Below, piece after piece: positions 25,271 through 35,100 of a DNA stretch of 64,000 nucleotides. The position numbers were made by a program, and so were the translations under genes. Below the pieces are notes generated by a model. It was not told the origin of the DNA, did no database searches, and saw only the letters and a list, made by a program, of their open reading frames with translations. Origin of the DNA: Lycocorax pyrrhopterus obiensis (Eukaryota > Chordata > Aves > Passeriformes > Paradisaeidae); contig JACSVZ010000001.1 of NCBI GenBank assembly GCA_014706295.1, positions 116,633,111-116,697,110 of the forward strand, given 5' to 3'. Position 1 is the stretch's first letter, and each line of letters opens with the position of its first letter.

Positions 25271-25486
25271 AAGAGAACTCAGGGTCACTGCAGGGATGCT
25301 GCAGGAACCCACACGGTGGTGACCCTCTTTCTACTTAATCTCTCTCTTTCTCTCTCTTTCTGTCCTCCCTGCCTCTCACTATATCACATTTGCTGTTAAA
25401 TAAAATCCGTATTATTTACTTTGGCCTGTGGTCTCATTTGCACCTTAATTTGGGCAGAGGCATCTTTTAATCATTAGATCCTATCA
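25271..25486 (+). mobile_element. ERV LTR, 3' part (same family as the LTR at 50.1 kb)
   Basis: It shares an ordered set of blocks with the LTR at 50073-50550. These are a 'GTGGTGA' segment, a CTCTCTTTCTCTCTCTTTC pyrimidine run, TGCTGTTAAATAAAATC with a polyadenylation signal (AATAAA, 25399-25404), and TTTGGCCTGTGG followed by TCTCATTTGCACCTTAATTT. The likely end is CTATCA at 25486. The 5' part is not recognisable, so the left edge is approximate and I could not find a target duplication. It is non-coding. Confidence 0.72.
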
Positions 25487-25783
25487 GGTCTTGTCTTGGG
25501 AGTGCATTCAAAGCTGAGTTTGAAGTTGATTCAGTGATTTAGCACTGTGAGAGTAGGCTTGTTTTTTCTTTTTCCTTTTTTTTTCTAATTTTATATGGTC
25601 CTTTTTCAGATAAATGGCCAGAAAAAAAACTCCTGATAAGGAAGCAGGCATGAGACATTCAATCATGCTGACTTTCAGCTTTTTTTTGGGTAAAAAGAAA
25701 GACATTTGCTGACATCTTGCATTGCCATGTGACTGCTTTCAGTGCTTTCCATGACTTTTTTCCTGGACCAGGTTTGTTTATAA
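25487..25783. other. AT-rich DNA without recognisable features
   Basis: No gene or repeat family was recognised. Confidence 0.5.
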
Positions 25784-26158
25784 GTGATGTATTTCCTAGC
25801 CAGGAATTTTAGCTGTGCTCTCTGCATCCCAGTCCAGAGACACATTGCGAGATTCCGTCAGAGCCGCTCGAGCTCTCCGAGAGCTCCTTGGCTGGAGTGC
25901 ACTTCAGGCACATACGGAGAAGATATCAGCTGCAGAGATTGCACAGGCCCTCAACAATTCTTTTTTTCACTCGAGGCCTGTTTGAAAACACCCGTCAATT
26001 TTGTTTTTAAGTGTATTTATGGAAATGGTCTAAATCCCCTACACGTTGGTTCAGTTTGCTTTCCGAGGCCACAGCAGATCATTTACGGGTTAGTTACACT
26101 CCTTGAGATTGAAAAACCCGTAAAGAGTCACAGCAAGGCCTGGAAATCTAATTATTAG
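25784..26158 (+). other. CpG-rich open reading frame of unknown nature (124 codons)
   Basis: This 124-codon frame spans a patch with about 12 CpG dinucleotides in 280 bp (25845-26125), in a region otherwise poor in CpG. The predicted peptide has eight cysteines, a basic and Ser-rich stretch (RFRQSRSSSPRAP) and no domain, signal peptide or family that I recognise. A pyrimidine-rich run ending in CCAG (about 25755-25771) precedes it and could be a splice acceptor, but no matching donor is evident. It could be an exon, a conserved non-coding element, or chance. A GAGCTCT-CCG-AGAGCTC hairpin lies at 25870-25886. Confidence 0.25.
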
Positions 26159-29100
26159 TTGCTTGCAGCTTCCAAGGGTGAAACCTTGCTCTCAGGTCCT
26201 TACCACAAACTGCTGATTTTTAACAATAATTTGTGTGGGTGTGTGGGGTTTTTTTTGGTTGAGAACACACTTTGTCTGATCTGGACAATTTTAGCTGGGG
26301 GCTGATGCAGTCAAGTGCTTCTTTTTGTGGGGAATATTTGCAGCAGATCCAAGGACTGGACACCTAAGACATGAAAGCTGTGGTTTGATGGATTTTTTAG
26401 CTCAGCATTTCAGTCACTTCCCAATACTGGAGCATGGTAGTGTCACTCAGGGGGCACAGCAGTGATCTGCATTTTGTGGGACAAAAGCGGCAGTGTATTT
26501 TTCATGTTGGTGGTCATTTCTCTTAGCTCAGTGTTCAGCCCCTGCCAAGATGAGGTATAGAAAGCTGTCATGCCATGCATTTAAAAATTTAATAACTTTT
26601 GGTTTATCCTCTGATGTCAGCAGGAAATAAACAAGCAAAGCATATCCATAACTGGCTCTCAGCAAAGAGCCCACACAAAGTTATAAAGTAAAGGCAGCCT
26701 TTGAGCAGCCTCAAATTACCATCAGTTGCAGAACTCCAAGAGAGACAGCGAGAAGATTTGGGCAGAAAAATCCTTCTCTATAATTGAGCTCCCAGATATG
26801 TGTGAGTACATGACTCAGATACTGTTTTGTTTAGGGAGTCAACACTGGTTTTGTAAAGACTTCTCACAGGCTTGATCCAGCATCGTTGAATTAAAGGGTA
26901 TCTTGCAAGAGAAGCCCTGATCAAAAAAAAAAAAATTTCCTCCTTATTAAACTCTATTATCCCAGCCAGAAAATGTATTTCTTATCCATTAAAAGAAAAT
27001 ATCCTCACGCAAAATAATAATTTCCTAAACATGGTGGATGATGATGTTAGCACAGATAAGAAGAGGCTGGATCTCTCTTTTAAGCTATTTGAAATCACTC
27101 AAATAGATTTTTACATTGAGCCAGGGAGAACTTGAGAGACAATGTTAGAAGCTTCTGAAACTTGCTATGCATTTTACATCCACTTGGGGAAAAACACTGT
27201 AATTCCAGTCCAAAGATGCTGAAAACTCCTCACTCTGCAGTATTACCTGTTCCTCATATTAAAAGAATTCAGACTCAACATTAATTTATCAGTGGAACAA
27301 GATGAATAAAGAATTATAAGTGAAATTGTTCCCTTGGAAGGAGCCAGAGATAACTCTGGGCACTACTTAAATATCGCTCTGCCCCTGCTTCATAAAATCC
27401 AGTGCCTTTCAAATGATGGCCAGGCTTCTGACTGACACTCTCCATATGGAAGAGTTTCGTGGTGGATGAAAGAAAAGGGACATCTGTCTTTGAAATTGGT
27501 TTCCATCCCAGTGCATGCAAATCTAATCACCAGAAAGATTTAATCAAGAGAGAATTAAAACTAAGAAGAAATTGTCCACTCAATAAAATTCAAAATCTGT
27601 GAGTGTCGACTCTTCAGGAAATCATAGAATCCCAGAATAAAGACAGAGAAAAGTGATGGGAGACTTCAGCAAACTTCACAGGCAAATAATACATTTGCCT
27701 TTAATTATGTACAAATATCTCTGTATACATTATTTTAGTCATTCAGCAGAAGTCTATTTTTTATTGAGAACAGATTGAAAATCATCACTTATTGCCATTA
27801 ATAGATGTAATTGTGCAGTGAGATGCTTCCCCAAATGAGCAGAGAAACCACATAAGAAGATAGCTTTGTGTTGCTAATAGTAAATAAACATTATTTTTTA
27901 TTTATTCCTGTTCTATCACACCACCTTTACACTGCTGTACCCCAAGCCAAAGGCCAGGTCAGAAAGAAAGCTTGCCCCAAATGCAAAATGGTGATTTTCT
28001 TGGTTTTATGTTAAAGAAGAGCAAACAATCTGGAGTTTTTGAGGGAAAATCTGCAGCAAAATGTAAGCAGGACTCTTTTTCTACTGCAGGATATGAGTAA
28101 CTTCTCTTCAAGCAAATAGGAATTACTTACGTGCAAGGTTTTGGGTGGTTTGCATAATTAATAGATGGATTTAGACACTATTTTGGAGAATAAATAAAAA
28201 AAAAGCAAGACACTATTTGATACATGCAAAGAATTCAGTTTAATACATTTAATATTTCTTATTCATCTTTTGGAGGCATCTCTGAAAATACTGTTTCTGA
28301 AGTGAAATGCAATTATAGGAGCGGAAATCAATGTTTATATTCACATGTGGAGAAACACGGTTCAGAAAGGCTCCTTATGTTAGAGATCACATGAAAATCA
28401 GAGCTGCATCTTAATGCAGCCCAGGGGATGATTAGGAGAATATTTGTTTCTTCACAGAGGCAGTTATTAAAAGTCCTAAATGGGTGAGTTTTGGAGCACT
28501 GTGGTTTAGATATTCAATGTCAGGGTTGCCAGACAGCTCTGGAAGAGGACACAAAAGACAATGTATTTCCTCACATGTTCAAAGCAAAGAGACTCCTTTG
28601 AAGGCCAAGGGGAATTTTACCAATTGCAAGACGAATATAAAAGGACAAAACAATATTCTTCTTTTACATTCAGCAATTTTTTGCAGGATGGTATCAGGAA
28701 AGGGCTGAGCTGTGCCAAATCTGTGCTGAGAAACTTTTCTGGATCTAGAAGTCATTAGAGGTACACTACGAACATCTGAACGAAGTCTGCAAGGTGCCCT
28801 CTGGATCTCACATCTAATATTTGCACTATTTCAGATATTTTTGGCCCCTGTTTGCACTGTGTAATGGAGTATAATGCCAGGATTGCATAAACTCCAGTGT
28901 TTTCCTTGGAATTGGTGATGATTTCATGAGGCCTATGGATTTGCTCTAAATATACAAATATCTCTTCAGACACATGTGGCTGCAGGGAAATTCAGCCCTT
29001 AATGTCTGAGCTCTTCTACTTTGCAGCCTGTGGGAAATTCCAATGAGCTGAGGGCGTTTGTTTAAGGGTAGCACAACTTGGGATTTGGATTATTCCACAG

Positions 29101-29201
29101 GGGTGCTCAGTAGCTGGCCATTTTTGAGCTGTTTCTATTATGTCCATAAGACAACTCCACTCAGTTTCAGTGAAGACAAGTTGTGCTCGTGCCAGTCTGA
29201 T
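26159..29201. other. AT-rich DNA, mostly without recognisable features
   Basis: It contains a run of 13 A (26923-26935) and a possible CR1 tail remnant, ATCATAGAATCCCAGAAT, at 27621-27638, too short to call. No gene was recognised. Confidence 0.5.
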
Positions 29202-29300
29202 GAGAAAAAGAGAAACAGGAAGGAAGGAAAGAAGAAGGAAGGAAGGAAAAACAAGAAAAAAAGTACAGTAGGAAGAAGAAAGAGGAAGAGAAAAAGACAA
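29202..29300 (+). repeat. Polypurine tract with GGAA repeats
   Basis: About 99 bases of the plus strand are almost all A or G, with repeated GGAAGGAAGGAAA units and only scattered pyrimidines. Such mirror-like purine runs can form triplex DNA and are prone to slippage. The Lys/Arg-rich and Phe/Leu-rich frames here are products of the composition. Confidence 0.85.
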
Positions 29301-29377
29301 TCCCTCCCCTCATCCACCACGACGAATGAAGGCCTAACAAAAGTGTTATTCAATGCAGAGCTGTAATACCTTATTTT

Positions 29378-29436
29378 AGCTTCTGATCCGAAATCCTCTG
29401 ACGTCAATGAACTTTCTTTGACTTTAATGTGCTCTG
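29378..29436. repeat. Relic of an old amniote repeat containing a perfect CRE
   Basis: TTCTGATCCGAAATCCTCTG, then ACGTCAATGAACTTTCTTTG, then ACTTTAATGTGCTCTGG resembles an amniote repeat of the form 'CTGATCCAAAGCCC...TGAAGTCAATGGAAAGACT...TTGACTTCAATGGGCTTTGG'. The repeat is itself an imperfect inverted repeat. TGACGTCA at 29399-29406 is an exact CRE made where the usual repeat has TGAAGTCA. Family name not assigned. Confidence 0.5.
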
Positions 29437-30558
29437 GCTCGAGCTTGTCTTGTCCTGTGGATCTCAGACTTGCTGTCTGTGAATTAACATGAATCTGTGG
29501 ATTAGTTTTCCAGAACAAACAAATAACTTTACAAGGTAATTAGGCTGGTATTTCAACATTAGCAGGTTACAATAGCCAGGTCCCCGAGCAGATATGGAGG
29601 GTGATGGGTTTGACTGGTGCATGATGAAGTCATTTCTCAGCAGTGTGTTTTCTGGGGGGGCTGACAGAATTTAGGTTAATGGAAAACATGCCTGTCTTGC
29701 AAAGTGTTTCCACCAGAATTATTGGAGTCTGAGCAAAAACCTTTCCCTATTCTGAAAAACATGTGGAGCTGCAGTAAAGTGGGTTTTTTCCCCTTTTGTG
29801 TGTCTCCCTATATGACTGAGTATATCCATGTCATTATAATGTGTGTATGCAGCAGCTCACATTACATAAATACATTAAAATGTAGACACATCTACCTGAT
29901 ACATTTATAATAAATACCACTTGTTATTCCAGAATAATCATTTCCTGAGCTATGCACCTTGATCTTAAATACTGAAATAAAATCTTAACTGAGAATTTTT
30001 GTTTTGCATACTTTTATCCGTATGTTGTTTTTACTTCAAAGGAGAACTTTCTGACTCAGCAAAGTCATGAAAATCTTTCTTAAAATCCCACAGCCACTCA
30101 ATGAGAGATTTAGTTTTTATATAGTTTATTTTATGGAAGCTGTAGGGGATGCATATGTTTGCGTGCATACAAAGAGGATAAAGAATTCTTTTGTTAACCT
30201 ACCAGGACTAATTTTATATGGTTGATGTTCTGTATTATATTTAAATGTGGAACTACCTATTTTAAACCATTTACTGATTTTGTCTGACCATTGTCCCAAA
30301 TGTTGCCATTTCACATGGCCAGATCATATTATACTGCAATTTCTAAATTGTGCACACTTAAAGATTCTGCCAAAGTATGCAATTTAGTACACAGAAATTA
30401 ATGGTTGAGGAAAAATATGTCTAACAGTTAGCATCTTGCATGTCATTTCTATGGATTTTATACTTGAATATGTTGGCAGAAATAACTAGAGGGAGACCAA
30501 AATGACACCTATTGAGTAGGAATGAATTCCAAAGTCTCTGTGTTGTTATTACATGCTA
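29437..30558. other. AT-rich DNA without recognisable features
   Basis: No gene, RNA or repeat family was recognised. Confidence 0.5.
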
Positions 30559-30773
30559 TTTTAAACTGAAATAGAGTAGGTTTAGATTAGATATTAAGAA
30601 GAAATTCTTCCCAGTGAGGGTGGGGAGGCCCTGGCACAGGGTGCCCAGAGCAGCCGTGGCTGCCCCCGGATCCCTGGAAGTGTCCAAGGCCAGGTTGGAT
30701 GGGGTTTGGAGTAACCTGGGATAGCGGAAGGTGTCCCTGCCCATGGCAGGAGGGTTGGTACAAGATGAGCTTT
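30559..30773 (+). mobile_element. CR1 LINE 3' UTR fragment, sense, missing its tail
   Basis: TTTTAAACTGAAATAGAGTA, GGTTTAGATTAGATATTAAG, CCCTGGCACAGGGTGCCCAG and CCCTGCCCATGGCAGGAGGG form a clear CR1 3' UTR. The match stops after ACAAGATGAGCTTT, before the final GGTCCCTTCC block and the ATTCTATG tail. The 3' end was lost, apparently before or independently of the LTR insertion 26 bp downstream. Confidence 0.93.
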
Positions 30774-30793
30774 GTTTTGAGGTTGTTCAGAGC

Positions 30794-30798
30794 CCCAT
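30794..30798. repeat. Target-site duplication, left copy (CCCAT)
   Basis: CCCAT directly precedes the TG that starts the LTR block and recurs right after its terminal CA at 32164-32168. A 5-bp duplication is what retroviral integrases of several ERV groups leave. Confidence 0.8.
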
Positions 30799-30941
30799 TG
30801 TCGTGGTTTGACGCAGCTAAGTGTCAAGCACACGAAATCTGTTATTTTCATAAGGGGAAAATAAGAAACTACTGAGGAAAACTAAAGAGCTGCGAGGCAA
30901 AACAGGTTAAAACTTAAACAGTTGCGGTACAAAGAAAGAAT

Positions 30942-30947
30942 TTTATT
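30942..30947 (-). terminator. LTR polyadenylation signal AATAAA
   Basis: TTTATT on the plus strand reads AATAAA on the minus strand, the sense direction of the LTR, about 145 bp before its 3' end. This fits the R/U5 position. Confidence 0.55.
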
Positions 30948-31793
30948 ACCAACAGAATTAAAAGTAAAAAGAAATAACAAGAAATTAAAGCAAACCCCCC
31001 ACCCCACCTTCCAGCACTTCCCTCCTTGTACCCAACTCGCACAAAGGATAACAGAACATGGGATTTTAGTCAGTGTTGCAGTTCTTAAAAAAAGTCTCTT
31101 TCTTATGCTTAAGGAGAAAAGGGTTTTCTTCCGCTTCACCTGGCTCCCAAGCTGCCACCAGCAGCAGACCCGCCCGGAAAGAAACAATCTGCTGTGGTGT
31201 AAAACATCTCTCCCATGAAAAATCTCACAGTTCCTTCACACTGCCAAACACGGGCCATCACATGGGGTTATTAATCTTTTCAAGGATGAGTTATTTTGGC
31301 CTGAACACAAAGGCTTTCTTCGCCGCAAGTATCTAAAAGCCTCTCACTGCTTCTAGATAGTCTGGCATAGGCACTCTTCACAATCTTCACGGGCCACACG
31401 TGAATCCTCCATCCCCCCATGTACTTTAAATGGATTAAAGAGACAAACAGTTTGTGACATTACAGTTTCTCACCACGGCCTGCAAGAAGTATTTTTAAGC
31501 TACGCGCGAGAAACGCGGCACCGCCCTCTTCTCTCCCGCCGCCATTCCCAGCTCCGTCCCACAGGACTCACTTCCTCTTTCTCTCCGACTCTGAAGCCGC
31601 CACGTTGCAGAGTGTTCTTGTTCAGGCTTTACGAGGGAGAAAGCCTCGCTCCCTTTGTGCTGCTGGCTCCGTGGTGTCTTCTTCAGTTCGGCACGAAGGG
31701 TGCTGGCTGCAGACAGGAGGCTACACCGGCCCCGCCGGCTCCGTGTGGAGAGGAGAGGGACCCGGCCGGTCCCACGAAGCCTCGCCGGATGGG

Positions 31794-31877
31794 TTTAGCT
31801 GTGAGGCAGTGCATGGCCGGCTTTAGCTGTGAGGCACTCCATGGCCGCCTTTAGCTGTGAGGCCCTCCGTGGCTGGC
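31794..31877. repeat. 28-bp tandem repeat inside the LTR, three copies plus a partial
   Basis: Units begin TTTAGCTGTGAGGC and include CATGGCCGGC-like ends. They start at 31794, 31822 and 31850, with a degraded fourth copy (CTAGCTGCCTGTGGCT) from 31878. Repeated elements of this size in an LTR often hold enhancer sites, but no known factor site is obvious. Confidence 0.88.
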
Positions 31878-32025
31878 CCTAGCTGCCTGTGGCTCCCAGC
31901 GCCCCGGGGTCCGTGCCGGAGCGTTGGGAAAAGGGGAGGGGGGCAGGGGCCCCGGCCCAGCTCGGCCCGGCGGGCCCGGAGGCTCCGAGGCCCCGTCACC
32001 TTCAGGCAGCCGAGCTGGAACGAAA

Positions 32026-32035
32026 GGAAATTCCC
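32026..32035. promoter_or_regulatory. NF-kB-type site in the LTR
   Basis: GGAAATTCCC on the plus strand is GGGAATTTCC on the minus strand, a full match to the kappaB consensus GGGRNWYYCC. It lies about 130 bp from the start of the LTR, where enhancer elements would be expected. Binding is inferred. Confidence 0.45.
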
Positions 32036-32163
32036 GCTTTTCCGCACGGTTTAAATATGTAAATTGTGAGAAGCGTCATTAGTCTAAAAGACTGTCCATC
32101 AACTCAGCTTCAACCCACTACGCCCATTCAAATTGTACCCCTTTAAATCCCATCCCTGTTACA

Positions 32164-32168
32164 CCCAT
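32164..32168. repeat. Target-site duplication, right copy (CCCAT)
   Basis: CCCAT follows the terminal CA of the LTR and matches the left copy exactly. Confidence 0.8.
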
Positions 32169-35100
32169 GTAGTTAATTAGTCCCATTAAAAGAGAAAACA
32201 AAAATTCAACAATATAGTTTTAGCCCTGTGTTTGGGGGCAAAAAGTCTGTATCTAGTTGAGGACAGAATCAGGATTTGCCTATATGGTGGGCATTTTTAT
32301 TTCTTTGTCCTATCCCTCTTTGTTGCACTCTGATCAGAAAAGCCATCCTGAAAGGCTGGAGGCCACTAAGGCTCGGCCATAAGCCACATTCCTCTTTCTA
32401 TGCATGTATGCAGTTTGTGGTGTATAATTAAAAAAAATGATTATATTTTATTCCAACAGAAGCTAATCTGTGTAGCAGTGTAACAGGGAGCCATCATAAA
32501 ACAAAACAAAACAACAACAAAAAAAAGCTGTGTTCTGAGGTTGAAAGGGAATAAGTGGTTGGTGTGTTTAAAACAAAGACTCATTTTCTCACTGCACGCT
32601 CTTGCACAAGCGCCAGTGACCACAACTGAGAACTCCGTGCCTGAGTGATGTAAGAATGCTGATCTGAGCCTACTGTTCTGATGTTTGCTCCTTATAGAGG
32701 TCAATCACAGTTGCTCTGTTTCTGTGGCTTCTCTTCAGGGCAGCTTGACTCCTTGCTGAGCTCTGCGACCTGGTGTCACCATCGTTGTCGTGATGATCTC
32801 CTAAAATATTTATGGCCTGGCTCCATTGCCCTTTGAGACACCCTAAATAGGAGCAGGGTCTGGCTGCTGGACCCAGGAGCAGAACTGAATCCTGTTGCTT
32901 TTATTACAGTTTCTAATCTTTTTCTTAATTTGCTTAACCAGAGAAACCTAACCCATGCTCAGACCTAATAGAGAAATATATATATTTATATTAAAAAGAA
33001 CCTGTGTGTATCTGTCTGTGTCTGCAGTTATTCAAGTTTCAACACTGTGCTGGGTTTGGCTGGGGCAGAGATAATTTTTTTTAAATGGGAAAGGAGAAGA
33101 ATCAAGTGTGATGTGGTGGTGCAAGAAGACAAGGAGACGGGGAAGCACCTGACGTGTGCAAGGGACATCTGTTTTTACTCAGTTTTACATGGTAGGGATG
33201 GGAGGGAGGAACAATATCACACAGGAAGACAAAGAATTGACAGAGTTTTATCTGGATATGGAGGAAGGATGAAAAAAGAGAGAGAAGCCTAAAGTATGAA
33301 CAATTTCTAAGTATGAACATCTGAATTTTTGAATAACTAAGTAATTGATTTTGAATACATAAAGAAAATGTGGTGGTTTTATTTTTTTCCCAAATAACTA
33401 CTTTTGAATAACTGAAGAAAATGTAAAGGGTTTTTTTTCTGTTGTTTCAAAGTGTCTGAAATATCTGTTTTCTTTGTTGTTTTATCTTGCTCCAAATGAA
33501 ATGAGCTGTCTTTTAAATTAGATATCTTTATAACCTTTCAACTGTGAAAGGAATCATTTCACATAAAATGAAAAACGATGCTGTTAAAAAAGCATTTTCC
33601 ATTAAAACATTTAATTCAACATATTTAGATTAGTTGCCTTGAAAATTGGGTCAAAACCAGAAGCCAAAGTAAAGGGGGCAATTGGAGACTGTGACAGAAA
33701 ATAAGTGAAGGGAGAAATTTGGAAAGATTGGTGAAATTTTGCCTAGTACAACAACACTATTGAATACTGTTAGTTGGATGTGGCTGAGTATGAGTTTGTC
33801 TTTATGACATTAAATACAATGCCTGTGGAACAAATCCATTGCTTGTTATACTCTCAGTGAAGAGAAAAATAAAAATCTCTTATTGGAGAAACAATGGGAA
33901 ATGAAGTCAGGACCAAGTGGTTCCTTACAGGGCAGTTGCAGAGAGACCTCCCACTTCCATGAGGTCAGGCTTTGGCTCATGATGCTGCACTTCAGCAACT
34001 GAATTTAAAATAATGCTGAGACGTGGAGAAAGGGCTCAGATTTCTAGATTTTGACCACTAGGTCAAAGTGGTAGGAGAAAGGCCTGAATGGCAGGGCTGA
34101 AAGGGAAAAACTTATTCACAGGACCTGTTATCTCTGCTCTAAAATATGCTTCCATGTACAGATTTATAGTAAGGAACTCAAAGGACACAACACCTCTTGG
34201 ATTCTTCATGGAAACATCATGGATTTTCAGCAGTAATTGTTATGTTAATATTTCACATAGGAGAATTCCAAAGTTTTATAGGAGATCTGATCTAGTATGA
34301 AATATTGTGTAACTGTAGGTTACGTAATTAGTTATTACAGCATAATTCTTTTAAGTGGCAGAGGATTCTTCAGGAATTTCATCTTAGCTGCAAATTAAAT
34401 CAAAGCAGAACAGCAGCCTTTACCCAGAAGGGAGAGAGACTCTCTAAAAGTAGTATTAAAACCTCAATCTGTCTTCTACTGCCTGCCATTTTATTGACAT
34501 CAGATTTTGTGTCCAGTATCCCACTGACACCCTGGTGGGCTGCTTCACCTGCCCAGTCTGACTTGTGTGACCACGTGTGCAAGTGTTTTATTCCCTTTCT
34601 AAAAGGTTTTTGTTTCCTTTCCAGATGGTCCGAGGCCCAGTGGACCAAAGTGCACTCAGCCACGTGGCACAGAGCTTTGGCACCCGTGGTAGTGGCACAA
34701 GTGCTGAAAAACTTTCCTTGGATAAGAGCTGTGATCAGAAAAGAAGATGAGGAAGGGTCAGGACCATTTCACTGTATTTTAATTTGGGATCTTTTTGCCT
34801 GGGACGAATTCAGTTAAGAGTGCCTCTCTGAGGGCATTGCACATGCTTGTATTGGGTCTGAATTTAGCCTAATTGGCACCAGGCACTTGGCACCAGCAAC
34901 AGACAGCACTTCTGGGAATCTAATTACAGCAGCAGAATGTCAGAGCTCCCAAAACTGGAGCAGCATCTTTCAGGGCAGTGACATTAACAGCCTAAAATCT
35001 CCTGTTTATCCCTATTATTTATCTATGAGGAAGGAACAGCATTAGGTACAAGGATGTGTTTATCACTTGTGACAAATATCTGCCTCTTAGGATAGGCCCA

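Larger units (their letters stand above)
31500..32040. promoter_or_regulatory. CpG-island-like core of the solo LTR
   Basis: This stretch has dense CpG, for example ACGCGCGAGAAACGCGG, CCGCCGCCATTCCC and GGCCCGGCGGGCCCGG, against AT-rich flanks. A CpG-rich LTR core can act as a promoter. Retention of so many CpGs suggests a young insertion, or little germline methylation, or both. Confidence 0.55.
30799..32163 (-). mobile_element. Solo ERV LTR, 1365 bp, with a CpG-rich core
   Basis: The block starts TGTCGTGGTTTGAC and ends CCTGTTACA, so it has TG...CA ends, and it is flanked by CCCAT on both sides. Read on the minus strand it ends GTCAAACCACGACA, a familiar end of bird ERV LTRs, and has AATAAA (plus-strand 30942-30947) about 145 bp before that end. 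The middle (about 31500-32040) is strongly GC- and CpG-rich and holds a 28-bp tandem repeat and an NF-kB-type site. No gag, pol or env sequence is present, so this is most simply a solo LTR left by LTR-LTR recombination. At 1365 bp it is long for a bird LTR. It inserted just beyond a CR1. Short open frames in the GC-rich part (for example 31605-31826) are not supported as genes. Confidence 0.82.

Noticed and set aside
27621..27638. ATCATAGAATCCCAGAAT as a CR1 tail
   Set aside because: Only 18 bases match, and the next bases do not continue into CR1 sequence, so it cannot be told from chance.
31605..31854. Open frames with high GC in the solo LTR, suggestive of a first exon
   Set aside because: The block has TG...CA ends and matching CCCAT flanks, so it is LTR sequence. 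The repeated peptide motif comes from the 28-bp array.
33046..34193. Possible full LTR starting TGTGCTGGGTTTGGCTGGGG with CAACAC on both sides (33040-33045 and 34188-34193)
   Set aside because: Only the first 35 bases look LTR-like. The interior has no polyadenylation signal in the right place and resembles ordinary AT-rich DNA. The 6-bp match can occur by chance in 1 kb.
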